Shown here: one piece after another, positions 16,862-24,674 of the stretch
Position numbering within the stretch: the first letter of the stretch is position 1
Layout of the letters: each line of letters begins with the position of its first letter
From: Rhodoferax ferrireducens
Lineage (GTDB): Bacteria > Pseudomonadota > Gammaproteobacteria > Burkholderiales > Burkholderiaceae_C
Assembly: GCF_003347515.1 (NCBI RefSeq)
Contig: NZ_QEII01000298.1
Span: forward strand, 1 to 64,000
Length of the DNA: 64,000 bases
Direction of reading: 5' to 3'
Made by a program: the position numbers and the translations under genes
The notes under the pieces: generated by a model
Database searches by the model: none
Told to the model about the DNA's origin: nothing
What the model saw: the letters and a program-made list of their open reading frames with translations, nothing else

Positions 16862-18055
16862 ATGAAACTTAACACCCTCGTTGCCGCTTTGGCCCTTGGA
16901 TTTGGCGCTGGCGCTTTCGCCCAGAACACCGGCCCGGTGAAGATCGGTTTCATCACCGACATGTCCAGCCTGTATGCCGACATCGACGGCCCGGCCGGCG
17001 GTGAAATGATCAAATGGGCGGCGCAGGATTTCGGCGGCAAGGTCCTGAACCGCCCGATTGAAGTGCTGACCGCCGATCACCAGAACAAGGCTGACGTGGC
17101 CAGCTCCAAAGCCCGTGAGTGGATCGACAAGGACGGACTTTCAATGTTGATGGGTGGCACCAACTCCGGCACCGCGCTGGCCATGGCCAAGGTCGCAGAA
17201 GAAAAGAAACGCCCTTTCATCGTGATCGGCGCGGGCTCGGCCCGTCTGACCAATGAAGCCTGCTCGCCCTACACCGTTCACTACGCCTACGACACAGTGT
17301 CCCTGGCCAAAGTGGCAGGCTCAGCGCTGGTCAAGGCCGGCGCCAAGAACTGGTTCTTTCTGACCGCGGACTACGCCTTCGGCCACTCGCTCGAAGGCGA
17401 TGCGGCAACGGTCGTCAAGGCGAACGGCGGTACCGTGGCGGGGACGGTGCGCCACCCGCTGAATGCTTCCGACTTCTCGTCCTTCCTGCTGCAGGCGCAG
17501 AGCTCCAAGGCTCAGATTCTAGGCTTGGCCAATGCCGGCGGTGACTTCACCAACGCGATGAAGGCCGCCAAGGAATTTGGTATCAACAAGACCATGAAGG
17601 TAGCCGGCCTGCTAGTGTTTATCAACGACGTGCACAGCCTGGGCCTGGCCAACACCGAAGGCCTGCAACTGGCCGACAGCTGGTACTGGAACCAGGACGA
17701 CGCTTCACGCAAGTTTGCCAAACGCTTTTTTGACAAATACAAACGTATGCCCTCCAGCCTGCAAGCCGCAGATTACTCGGCCGCCTCAAACTACCTGAAA
17801 GCCGTACAGACCGCCGGCACAACGGACGCCGACAAGGTCATGTCCACGCTGAAGGGCATGAAGATCGACGACTTCTACAACAAGGGCCAGATCCGCCCGG
17901 ACGGCCGCATGATCCACGACATGTACCTGTTCCAGGTCAAGTCGGCCAAGGAGTCCACCACGCCATGGGACTACTACAAAATGATTGCCAAGGTCCCCGG
18001 CGAGCAGGCCTTCACCACAGTGGCGGAATCCAAATGCGCGCTGAACAAAAAATAA
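16862..18055 (+). CDS. Periplasmic substrate-binding protein of the liv-type importer
   Basis: A 397-residue type-I periplasmic binding protein. The signal peptide is MKLNTLVAALALGFGAGAFA with cleavage before QNTG. The mature part has the ANF-receptor fold: VKIGFITDMSSLYADIDGPAG, then MLMGGTNSGTALAMAKVAEE and a long hinge region. The ATG at 16862 has AGGAA 7 bases upstream; the longer open frame upstream overlaps livF and is not needed. A strong terminator follows the gene, which would let the binding protein be made in excess over the permeases. The family includes binding proteins for amides, branched-chain amino acids and aromatic acids; the ligand cannot be assigned. Confidence 0.92.
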   Translation: MKLNTLVAALALGFGAGAFAQNTGPVKIGFITDMSSLYADIDGPAGGEMIKWAAQDFGGKVLNRPIEVLTADHQNKADVASSKAREWIDKDGLSMLMGGTNSGTALAMAKVAEEKKRPFIVIGAGSARLTNEACSPYTVHYAYDTVSLAKVAGSALVKAGAKNWFFLTADYAFGHSLEGDAATVVKANGGTVAGTVRHPLNASDFSSFLLQAQSSKAQILGLANAGGDFTNAMKAAKEFGINKTMKVAGLLVFINDVHSLGLANTEGLQLADSWYWNQDDASRKFAKRFFDKYKRMPSSLQAADYSAASNYLKAVQTAGTTDADKVMSTLKGMKIDDFYNKGQIRPDGRMIHDMYLFQVKSAKESTTPWDYYKMIAKVPGEQAFTTVAESKCALNKK

Positions 18056-18069
18056 GCTGACTCTCGGGA

Positions 18070-18101
18070 CGGCTGGCCGCCGGTGCGGCCGGCCGTTTTT
18101 T
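18070..18101 (+). terminator. Rho-independent terminator between binding-protein gene and livH
   Basis: The sequence CGGCTGGCCGC-CGGT-GCGGCCGGCCG forms an 11-bp GC-rich stem with one mismatch and a 4-base loop, followed by six T residues. It lies 15 bases after the binding-protein stop and 14 bases before livH. Partial termination here would lower permease expression relative to the binding protein. Confidence 0.85.
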
Positions 18102-18114
18102 CGCCTCACATGGC

Positions 18115-19017
18115 ATGAACTGGCGGGACTTCATGGAAATCTTCGGCATTCCGCATCAAGCATTTCTGGGCCAGCTCTTGTTGGGCCTGGTCAATGGCGC
18201 GTTTTACGCCATGCTCAGTCTCGGACTGGCGGTCATCTTTGGCCTGCTGGGCATTGTCAATTTTGCGCATGGCGCCCTCTATATGCTGGGCGCGTTTGCG
18301 GCCTGGATCATGCTCGACAAGTTCGGCATCAATTACTGGTTTGCGCTGGTGCTGGCACCTTTGAGCGTGGGCCTGCTGGGCGTGGTGATTGAGCGGCTTT
18401 TTCTAAAACGCCTGTACAAGCTCGACCCGTTGTATGGCTTGCTGCTGACCTTTGGCCTGGCGCTGATCGCCGAGGGCGTTTTCCGCGAACTCTATGGCGT
18501 ATCGGGCCAGAATTACAACGTGCCCGAACTGCTGTCCGGCGCCACCAATCTGGGCTTCATGGTGCTGCCGAACTACCGCGCCTGGGTGGTGCTGGTGTCG
18601 CTGACCGTGTGCATGGGTACCTGGTACCTGATTGAGCGCACCCGGCTCGGCGCTTACCTGCGCGCCGGCACCGAAAACGCCGCGCTGGTGCAGGCCTTTG
18701 GCATCAACGTGCCCTTGATGGTGACGCTGACCTATGGCGCTGGTGCCGCCCTGGCCGGGCTCGCCGGTGTGCTGGCCGCACCCATCATCCAGGTCAATCC
18801 GCTGATGGGCTCGAACCTGATCATCGTGGTGTTTGCGGTGGTGGTGATCGGCGGCATGGGCTCCATCATGGGCTCGATCCTGACCGGCCTCGGCCTGGGC
18901 ATCGTCGAAGGGCTGACGCGGGTGTTCTACCCGGAAGCGTCCAGCATTGTGGTGTTTGTCGTCATGGTCATTGTGCTGATGATCCGGCCGGCCGGCCTGT
19001 TTGGCAAGGAGGCCTGA
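18115..19017 (+). CDS. livH: Branched-chain amino-acid-type ABC importer, permease LivH
   Basis: Inner-membrane permease, 300 residues, with about eight hydrophobic segments. The family signature LAVIFGLLGIVNFAHGALYMLGAF lies near residues 38-60 (in parts, LAVIFGLLGIVNFAHG and ALYMLGAF), and the EAA-like cytoplasmic loop is near 200. The end NPLMGSNLIIVVFAVVVIGG and IRPAGLFGKEA are typical. The start at 18115 was chosen by alignment; an ATG at 18133 would also work. It sits directly after the terminator and 3 bases before livM. Confidence 0.92.
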   Translation: MNWRDFMEIFGIPHQAFLGQLLLGLVNGAFYAMLSLGLAVIFGLLGIVNFAHGALYMLGAFAAWIMLDKFGINYWFALVLAPLSVGLLGVVIERLFLKRLYKLDPLYGLLLTFGLALIAEGVFRELYGVSGQNYNVPELLSGATNLGFMVLPNYRAWVVLVSLTVCMGTWYLIERTRLGAYLRAGTENAALVQAFGINVPLMVTLTYGAGAALAGLAGVLAAPIIQVNPLMGSNLIIVVFAVVVIGGMGSIMGSILTGLGLGIVEGLTRVFYPEASSIVVFVVMVIVLMIRPAGLFGKEA

Positions 19018-19020
19018 ACC

Positions 19021-19974
19021 ATGAACAAAGCCAATAAACTGATTGCGGTGACATATTTCGTACTGCTGGTGCTGGCGCTGCTGGCGCCCATGCTCGGGCT
19101 CTACCCAGTGTTTGTGATGAAGCTGCTGTGCTTCGCCATTTTTGCCAGCGCCTTCAACTTGCTGCTGGGTTTTACCGGCCTGCTGTCGTTCGGCCATGCG
19201 GCATTTTTCGGCTCCGCCGCTTACATCACCGGCTACGTCATCAAGTCGCAGAACTTCACGCCCGAACTGGGCCTGTTGGCCGGCGTCATCGGCTCCGGCC
19301 TGATCGGGCTGGTGGTCGGCGCCGTGGCGATCCGGCGCCAGGGCATTTATTTCGCCATGATCACGCTGGCCATTGCGCAGATGGTGTTCTTTGTTTGTCT
19401 GCAGGCGCCGTTCACCGGCGGTGAAGACGGCCTGCAGGGCGTGCCGCGCGGTGCGCTGTTTGGCCTGCTGCCGCTGGCCTCGGACACTGCCATGTATTAC
19501 CTGGTGCTAGCGGTGTTCATGGCGTGTTTCCTGTTCATCTCGCGCATCGTGCATTCGCCGTTTGGCCAGGTGCTCAAGATGATCCGTGAAAACGAACCGC
19601 GCGCGATTTCGCTGGGCTACCAGGTGGACCGCTACAAACTGCTGGCCTTTGTGCTGTCAGCCGCGCTGGCCGGCCTGGCCGGCTCACTTAAAACACTGGT
19701 GATGGGTTTTGCCACCTTGTCCGATGTGCACTGGTCCATGTCGGGCGAAGTGATCTTGATGACGCTGCTGGGCGGTGTCGGCACCTTCTTCGGCCCGGTA
19801 CTGGGCGCCGGCATTGTGATCTCGCTGCAAAACCTGCTCGCTGACAAGGTCGGCTCGTGGGTAACGGTGATCATTGGCGCGATTTTTGTGCTGTGCGTAC
19901 TGGCTTTCCGCAAAGGCGTGGTTGGCGAGCTCCAGGCTTTCCTGGAGCGTCGGCGGCGTGTCGCCGTCAAATAA
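19021..19974 (+). CDS. livM: Branched-chain amino-acid-type ABC importer, permease LivM
   Basis: Second permease, 317 residues, with eight or more membrane segments. Conserved LivM elements are FNLLLGFTGLLSFGHAAFFG near residue 45, AIRRQGIYFAMITLAIAQMVFF, the coupling helix MIRENEPRAISLGYQVDRYKL (parts MIRENEPRAISLGY and QVDRYKL), and GGVGTFFGPVLGAGIV. It starts 3 bases after livH and completes the importer with LivG, LivF and the binding protein. An Lrp-type regulator gene follows after 27 bases. Confidence 0.93.
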   Translation: MNKANKLIAVTYFVLLVLALLAPMLGLYPVFVMKLLCFAIFASAFNLLLGFTGLLSFGHAAFFGSAAYITGYVIKSQNFTPELGLLAGVIGSGLIGLVVGAVAIRRQGIYFAMITLAIAQMVFFVCLQAPFTGGEDGLQGVPRGALFGLLPLASDTAMYYLVLAVFMACFLFISRIVHSPFGQVLKMIRENEPRAISLGYQVDRYKLLAFVLSAALAGLAGSLKTLVMGFATLSDVHWSMSGEVILMTLLGGVGTFFGPVLGAGIVISLQNLLADKVGSWVTVIIGAIFVLCVLAFRKGVVGELQAFLERRRRVAVK

Positions 19975-19982
19975 CTAAAATA

Positions 19983-20007
19983 TTCCATATTTCGTCAAAG
20001 TATGGAA
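19983..20007. promoter_or_regulatory. Inverted repeat covering the start codon of the Lrp-type gene
   Basis: TTCCATA (19983-19989) and TATGGAA (20001-20007) form a perfect 7-bp inverted repeat with an 11-base spacer, and the second arm contains the ATG of the Lrp-type gene. Lrp/AsnC proteins commonly repress their own genes, so this may be an autoregulatory operator. Inference from symmetry only. Confidence 0.45.
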
Positions 20008-20487
20008 CAAATAACCCCGGACGCCACCGACCTTCAGTTGCTGGAGCGGCTGCAAAATGACGCGTCACTCAGCAACCAGACCCTGGCAGCTCTGGTTCAC
20101 ATATCACCCCCGACTTGTCTGCGTCGCGTCAAACGCTTGCGCGATGCCGGCCTGATTGAACGTGAAATTGCCGTGCTCAGTGTGGACAGATTGAGCCTGA
20201 TGACGGGTCACGGCCTGTGCGCGATCGTCGAGATCACGCTGGACCGACAGGACAACGATGCACTGGAAGCCTTCGAGAAGCGCGTGGCCGATGACGACGC
20301 CGTGCAGCAGTGTTATCGCGTATCCCCCGGCCCGGACTTTTGCCTGGTGGTGCATGCGGCGCATATGCCTGACTACCTGGCGCTGGCGCAACGGCTGTTC
20401 ACCAGCGACGCCAACGTGCGCAACGTCAAAACCTTCTTCAGCGTCAAGCGCAGCAAATTCGGGGCACGGGTGCCGTTGCCACTTTGA
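20002..20487 (+). CDS. Lrp/AsnC-family transcriptional regulator
   Basis: A 161-residue regulator with an N-terminal helix-turn-helix (about 5-60; SNQTLAALVHISPPTCLRRVKRLRDAGLI in parts LAALVHISPPTCLRRVKRL) and a C-terminal RAM ligand-binding domain with VSPGPDFCLVVHAAHMPDY. The residues around CYRVSGPxD are in the normal place, so effector binding and oligomer formation are likely. It follows livM on the same strand and may control the importer and itself; an inverted repeat overlaps its start. It is a little longer than the usual 150 residues only at the N-terminus. Confidence 0.93.
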   Translation: MEQITPDATDLQLLERLQNDASLSNQTLAALVHISPPTCLRRVKRLRDAGLIEREIAVLSVDRLSLMTGHGLCAIVEITLDRQDNDALEAFEKRVADDDAVQQCYRVSPGPDFCLVVHAAHMPDYLALAQRLFTSDANVRNVKTFFSVKRSKFGARVPLPL

Positions 20488-20495
20488 CAATGGCC

Positions 20496-20526
20496 TGGAT
20501 TGCCGCGCTACGCTCGCAATGACGAA
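20496..20526. repeat. REP-like dispersed repeat, copy 1
   Basis: Read on the minus strand, TTCGTCATTGCGAGCG followed by TAGCGCGGCAATCCA is almost identical to 38080-38109. It lies in the short gap between the convergent Lrp-type and histidine kinase genes. Its position between 3' ends fits a REP-type element; it might also work as a weak bidirectional transcription stop. Confidence 0.7.
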
Positions 20527-20540
20527 CTTGTGGAGCGCTA

Positions 20541-21284
20541 TTAAGCCATTGGCAATGTGACGCTGACACTGCAGCCCGCATCCGGTATGCCCTTGGCCCA
20601 AACCATGCCCCCGTGACGTTCCACGATTTTCCGCGTCAGAGCCAAGCCCATGCCGAGGCCTTCAAATTCGCGAGCCCCGTGCAGGCGCTGAAACGCATGG
20701 AAGAGTTTGTCGGTGTATTGCGGGTTGAACCCGGCACCGTTGTCCGCCACGGTCAGGGCGCACTGGCCGTTATCCGTCGATTGCCAACTCACATGGATTT
20801 CGGCCACGGCGCGGGCGGCGGTGAACTTCACGGCGTTGGACAGCAGATGCGTCAACACTTGCCGCAACAGCGCCGCATCACACCGCAGTGCCGGCAAATC
20901 AGGCGCGATCTGCCATTCAATGGTTCGCGCTGCCAGCGCAGGGGCTAGAGCCGTACAGGTGTCGTCGACCAACTGCGCAACATCCACCGTGGACAGCTGC
21001 AGCTCCACCCGGGTCAGTCGCGCCAGCTCCATCAGGCCATCAATCTGCCGTCCCATCTGCCGCGCCGCCTGACTCACCGTGTCCAGGTGCGCCGCAACGG
21101 CAACCGGGGTTTGCTCGCCCAGGTCTTCCTTGATGATGTGCACATAGGCATTCACGTGGCGCAGCGAGGCCCGCAGGTCGTGCGAGACGGAATGCGTGAA
21201 GTCTTCCAGCTCCGCCCTGGCCTGACCCAGCTCGCGCCGCAGCTGCTCGTTCTCCAGCAGCAAGGCCTGGGGCGTGTCCGTCAT
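20541..21284 (-). CDS. Soluble sensor histidine kinase without a visible sensor domain
   Basis: A 247-residue kinase made of a short coiled coil (about 5-28), a HisKA box FTHSVSHDLRASLRHVN with His near 35, and an ATPase domain with LTHLLSNAVKFT, VADNGAGFNPQY, FHAFQRLHG and GLGMGLALTRKI. There is no membrane segment, PAS or receiver domain, so its input must come from a partner protein. The ATG at 21284 overlaps the glmU stop (ATGA), which suggests coupled translation with a cell-wall precursor enzyme. Related phytochrome-like kinases end in the same way, so it could be a truncated member of that class. The partner regulator is not in the immediate neighbourhood. Confidence 0.88.
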   Translation of the reverse strand: MTDTPQALLLENEQLRRELGQARAELEDFTHSVSHDLRASLRHVNAYVHIIKEDLGEQTPVAVAAHLDTVSQAARQMGRQIDGLMELARLTRVELQLSTVDVAQLVDDTCTALAPALAARTIEWQIAPDLPALRCDAALLRQVLTHLLSNAVKFTAARAVAEIHVSWQSTDNGQCALTVADNGAGFNPQYTDKLFHAFQRLHGAREFEGLGMGLALTRKIVERHGGMVWAKGIPDAGCSVSVTLPMA

Positions 21285-22714
21285 TTGGCAGGCCGCTTCC
21301 AGTTGGGAATGCTCAGCTGTCGGCCACGCGCCACGCTCAAGGCCCCCGGCAGCGTGTCTTTGGTGATGGTCGAGCCGCCGCCCACGGTGCCGCCCGCGCC
21401 AATCGTGAGCGGTGCCACCAGCACGCAGTTGCTGCCAATATGCACATCGGCTTCAATCACCGTGCGGTGTTTGAAAGCCCCGTCGTAATTGGCGGTGATG
21501 CTGCCAGCGCCGTAGTTGACACGTTCGCCCACTGTGGCGTCGCCCAGATAGGCCAGGTGGTTGGCCTTGGCACCTTTGGCCAGTGTTGAATTCTTGACCT
21601 CGACAAAGTTGCCGATATGCACCTCGGCGCCCAGCCTGGCACCCGGTCGCAAGCGCGCAAACGGGCCGATCAGCGCCCCGGCACCGACTTCAATCGCATC
21701 CTTGCTACCGGGCTTGCCACCTTCGATATGGGTGAAGGGATGAATCACCGCGCCGGCCGCAATCGTGGCATTGGCAATCACGCAATTGGCGCCGATCTTC
21801 ACGCCCTCGCCCAGGCTCACCTGACCCTCAAAAACACAGTTCACGTCGATCGACACGTCTTGCGCGCACAGCAGTTCACCGCGCACGTCCAGCCGCGCCG
21901 GGTCGGCCAGGCGCACGCCCTGCTCCATCAACTGCAAGGCGACACGCTTCTGGAACGCCCGCTCCAGTTCCGCGAGCTGCACCGGGCTGTTGACGCCGGC
22001 CACCTGCACCGCATCCGCAATCTTGTGCGCCACCACGGGCACGCCATCGGCCACGGCAAACTTCACGATGTCGGTCAGGTAGTACTCGCCTTGCACGTTC
22101 TGGTTGTCCAGACGTGCCAGCCACTTTTTCAAATGCGCCGCCGGCAAGGCCATGATGCCGCTGTAGACCTCGGTAATGGCGCGCTGCCCGGCACTGGCAT
22201 CCTTGTGCTCGACGATGGCCTGCACCACCTCGCCGTGGCGAACAACGCGGCCGTAGCCGGTGGGGTCGGCCAGGTCAATCGTCAACAGGGCGAGGTGCTT
22301 GCCGGCGCAGGCCGCAATCAACTGCTGCAAGGTGTCCGTCTGCGTCAAGGGCACGTCACCCGAGAGCACGACAACAATGCCGTCATCGCGCAACACGGGC
22401 GCCGCTTGCTGCACCGCATGGCCCGTGCCGAGTTGCGGCTCCTGGCGTACGAAATTTATAGAAAATCCGGCGCTAGACCCCGTGGAATGTGCGGTAGCCG
22501 CTTCTACTTCGATAGCGCCATGGCCGGTGATCACGACCACTTGACGAGCCGACAAGTCGGCTGCCGTGTCCACCACATGCTGCAGCAAGGCACGACCCGC
22601 CAAAAGGTGCAACACTTTGGGCAGCTTGCTTTTCATGCGTGTGCCTTTGCCCGCCGCCATGATGACGACATCCACGGCGCCTGGCGTTTTGTTGTTTTCT
22701 GAAATGTTTGTCAT
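21281..22714 (-). CDS. glmU: Bifunctional UDP-N-acetylglucosamine pyrophosphorylase / glucosamine-1-phosphate acetyltransferase
   Basis: GlmU acetylates glucosamine-1-phosphate and then attaches UMP, giving UDP-GlcNAc. The 477-residue protein has the uridyltransferase motif IMAAGKGTRMKSKLPKVLH near residue 18, VLSGDVPL and GEYYLTDI, then the left-handed beta-helix with hexapeptide repeats, and catalytic His in AYLGDATVG...NYGAGSITANYDG. An extra stretch of about 10 residues (ATAHSTGSSAGF, near residue 70) is encoded by a short dispersed element described in the findings. Its start codon overlaps the divergent DUF6279 gene start. E. coli GlmU is 456 residues; the extra length is that insertion plus a longer N-terminus. 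Confidence 0.97.
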   Translation of the reverse strand: MTNISENNKTPGAVDVVIMAAGKGTRMKSKLPKVLHLLAGRALLQHVVDTAADLSARQVVVITGHGAIEVEAATAHSTGSSAGFSINFVRQEPQLGTGHAVQQAAPVLRDDGIVVVLSGDVPLTQTDTLQQLIAACAGKHLALLTIDLADPTGYGRVVRHGEVVQAIVEHKDASAGQRAITEVYSGIMALPAAHLKKWLARLDNQNVQGEYYLTDIVKFAVADGVPVVAHKIADAVQVAGVNSPVQLAELERAFQKRVALQLMEQGVRLADPARLDVRGELLCAQDVSIDVNCVFEGQVSLGEGVKIGANCVIANATIAAGAVIHPFTHIEGGKPGSKDAIEVGAGALIGPFARLRPGARLGAEVHIGNFVEVKNSTLAKGAKANHLAYLGDATVGERVNYGAGSITANYDGAFKHRTVIEADVHIGSNCVLVAPLTIGAGGTVGGGSTITKDTLPGALSVARGRQLSIPNWKRPAK

Positions 22715-23612
22715 GACTGTTTTTAATCGCCCGCCAAATCGGGTTTTTCAAGGTCTTCACATTATCGGCTCGCTGCTGGGCCTGTTTTTGGCCCTGTTGC
22801 TATCCGGCTGCAGCGCGGTGAAACTGGGCTACAACAACGCGCCCGAATTGGGATACTGGTGGTTGGACAGCTATCTGGATTTCAATGACCGGCAGTCGGT
22901 CCAGGTGCGCGCCGACCTCGCCGCGCTGCAGGCGTGGCACCGCCAAACCGAACTCCCGCTGTATGTCAGCACACTCCAGCAGTTGCAGCGGATGGCACCC
23001 TCAGACGTGACACCGGCACAGGTTTGCGAGGTATCGGCCGGGTTCAGGTCCCGTTTTCAAGCCCTGCTCGATCAGGCCGAGCCGGCCCTCTCAACCCTGG
23101 CGTCGACGCTCCACGCCGAACAGCTTGATCATCTGGCTCGCCAGTTTGACAAGCGCAACCAGAAATGGCGCGCCGAGTGGATCGACGCCAGCCCCACTGA
23201 GCGCAGCGCCCAGCGCGTCAAGCGGCGGGCTGACCGGGCCGAAATGTTCTACGGACCGCTGGAAGAGCCACAACGGGCCGTGGTTCGTGACAGCACAGCC
23301 GTGAGCGCATTCGACGCCCGTTTGAATGACCGGGAAGCCGTGCGCCGCCAGCAGGACACGCTGCAAACGCTGCGCCAAATCCAGACCAACACACTCACCG
23401 GCGCGCAGATCAGAACGGCAGTGCACGCCCTGCTGGCGCGCGCCACGGATTCTCCCGATGCGGCCTACCAAACCTACATGGAAAAAACAGGCCAGGAAAA
23501 CTGCCTGACCATGGCCAAGCTGCACAATAGCACCACGCCGGCCCAGCGGCTCAAGGTCATGGAAACCTTGAAAGCCTACGAGACCGATGCACTGGCGCTG
23601 ATGGTGCCCTGA
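22713..23612 (+). CDS. DUF6279-family lipoprotein
   Basis: A 299-residue lipoprotein: a signal with lipobox LLSGC (Cys near residue 33) and then the family opening VKLGYNNAPELGYWWLDSYLDF (parts VKLGYNNAPELGY and WWLDSYLDF). The rest is mostly helical, rich in Gln, Arg and Ala, with FDKRNQKWRAEW and YGPLEEPQRA in the middle. The function is unknown. The chosen ATG at 22713 overlaps the glmU start codon on the other strand by two bases, and there is no clear ribosome binding site, so the true start might be a nearby alternative codon. The product is expected in the periplasm, membrane-anchored. Confidence 0.85.
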   Translation: MTVFNRPPNRVFQGLHIIGSLLGLFLALLLSGCSAVKLGYNNAPELGYWWLDSYLDFNDRQSVQVRADLAALQAWHRQTELPLYVSTLQQLQRMAPSDVTPAQVCEVSAGFRSRFQALLDQAEPALSTLASTLHAEQLDHLARQFDKRNQKWRAEWIDASPTERSAQRVKRRADRAEMFYGPLEEPQRAVVRDSTAVSAFDARLNDREAVRRQQDTLQTLRQIQTNTLTGAQIRTAVHALLARATDSPDAAYQTYMEKTGQENCLTMAKLHNSTTPAQRLKVMETLKAYETDALALMVP

Positions 23613-23660
23613 GCCGCGCCACGCCCCACGGCCAACCGTTTGAAATACAAGGATTCCTGC

Positions 23661-24074
23661 ATGGCTGCTCCGCCCAATGAATTTGCCCAGTACTGCTGCG
23701 ACCTGTTGAGCGAGGTCGGCCCCTGCGTGGCACGCCGCATGTTTGGCGGCTATGGCATCAGCACGGACGGTTTGACCCTGGCCATTCTGGCCGACCTGGG
23801 GACTGGCGAGAAACTGTGGCTGAAGGCCGACGACATGTCCCGCCCTCTTTTCGAGTCCGCCGGCTGCGAACGTTTTGCCTACCTGGCCAAGGGCAAGTCC
23901 ATGAGCATGAACTACTACAGTGCGCCGGACGAGGCCATGGAATCCCCGGCGCTGATGGCACCTTGGGGCCGACTGGCGCTGGAGGCGGCTTTGAAAGCGC
24001 GCCAATCCAAACCAGCCGGCAGGCCCAAACCAAAGACCCCATCAAAAACCAAGACCAGGGTCAAGGCTGGTTAG
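23661..24074 (+). CDS. TfoX N-terminal domain protein
   Basis: A 137-residue protein made of one TfoX N-terminal domain: GPCVARRMFGGYGISTDGLTLAI (GPCVARRMFGGYG is the signature), LKADDMSRPLFESAGCERF and YYSAPDEAME. A Lys/Pro-rich basic tail follows (about 110-137). In TfoX/Sxy this domain belongs to competence regulators, but stand-alone versions like this are of unknown role. The ATG at 23661 has AAGGA 8 bases upstream; an in-frame TTG at 23640 lacks that support. Its end overlaps the convergent DUF2917 gene by 14 bases. Confidence 0.85.
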   Translation: MAAPPNEFAQYCCDLLSEVGPCVARRMFGGYGISTDGLTLAILADLGTGEKLWLKADDMSRPLFESAGCERFAYLAKGKSMSMNYYSAPDEAMESPALMAPWGRLALEAALKARQSKPAGRPKPKTPSKTKTRVKAG

Positions 24075-24546
24075 TCTCCAGCTTCGGCAAAACACGACCG
24101 CGCCCGGCCGCCAGATAGTCGCTGTAGCAGGCCAGTCCCGTGACCAGTCGCCCCAGCGCATGGCCAGCCATCAACAAAGAGCGGCCCAAATCGCGCAAGG
24201 GCTGGACCACACTCACATGCCAGCAGGACGCACTGACCGTGACGGCCGCAGCCTCCGGCGTCCACTCAAAGTAAACCGGCGACTCCTGCGCGCCACCCCA
24301 GGGTTCGAAAACCAGGCGCTGCCCGGCGCCAACCGCCATCTCTTGTCCGGCCCGCAAAAATTGGTCACCCGACTCATTGCCGTGTCCGGTGCGAGGACCG
24401 TCGACCGTGGCCCACACCTGTCCATGTGCGATGCGCAGCACGCCCGCTTCGCGCGGCAGCAGGCTGACCGCCCGCCCCGGCATCAGTTGCCAGCAACCCG
24501 ACACGGCGGGGCATACATTGGATTGATGCAATTCCAGAAAACTCAT
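24061..24546 (-). CDS. DUF2917-family protein
   Basis: A 161-residue protein with the DUF2917 pattern: GVLRIAHGQVWATVDGPRTG near residue 37 and GDQFLRAGQEMAVGAGQRLVFEP (parts GDQFLRAGQEMAVGAGQRL). No signal peptide or membrane helix. The ATG at 24546 is fixed by a strong ribosome binding site (AAGGAG, 6 bases). In many Burkholderiales a gene of this family lies beside a LysR-type regulator of the GcvA group, as here, so the two are probably linked in regulation. Function unknown. Confidence 0.85.
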   Translation of the reverse strand: MSFLELHQSNVCPAVSGCWQLMPGRAVSLLPREAGVLRIAHGQVWATVDGPRTGHGNESGDQFLRAGQEMAVGAGQRLVFEPWGGAQESPVYFEWTPEAAAVTVSASCWHVSVVQPLRDLGRSLLMAGHALGRLVTGLACYSDYLAAGRGRVLPKLETNQP

Positions 24547-24605
24547 GACAGACTCCTTTCGGCTACTTAGGGTTGAATGATCGTGGCAGAGTGCTTGTTC
24601 GTCCA

Positions 24606-24629
24606 ATGAATTCGAGATAAGCTATTCAT
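24606..24629. promoter_or_regulatory. Candidate LysR-type operator between DUF2917 gene and LysR gene
   Basis: ATGAAT (24606-24611) and ATTCAT (24624-24629) form an inverted repeat spaced by 12 bases in the 128-base gap between the divergent genes. A site of this size fits a LysR-type regulator that controls both promoters. Inference from symmetry and context. Confidence 0.35.
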
Positions 24630-24674
24630 TCCGTTTACGCATTAATCGCCAAATTCAACCCGTCATCGCAGACC

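Noticed and set aside
21617-22702. Open frame of 361 codons on the plus strand opposite glmU
   Set aside because: Complement shadow of glmU; no motif and no ribosome binding site.
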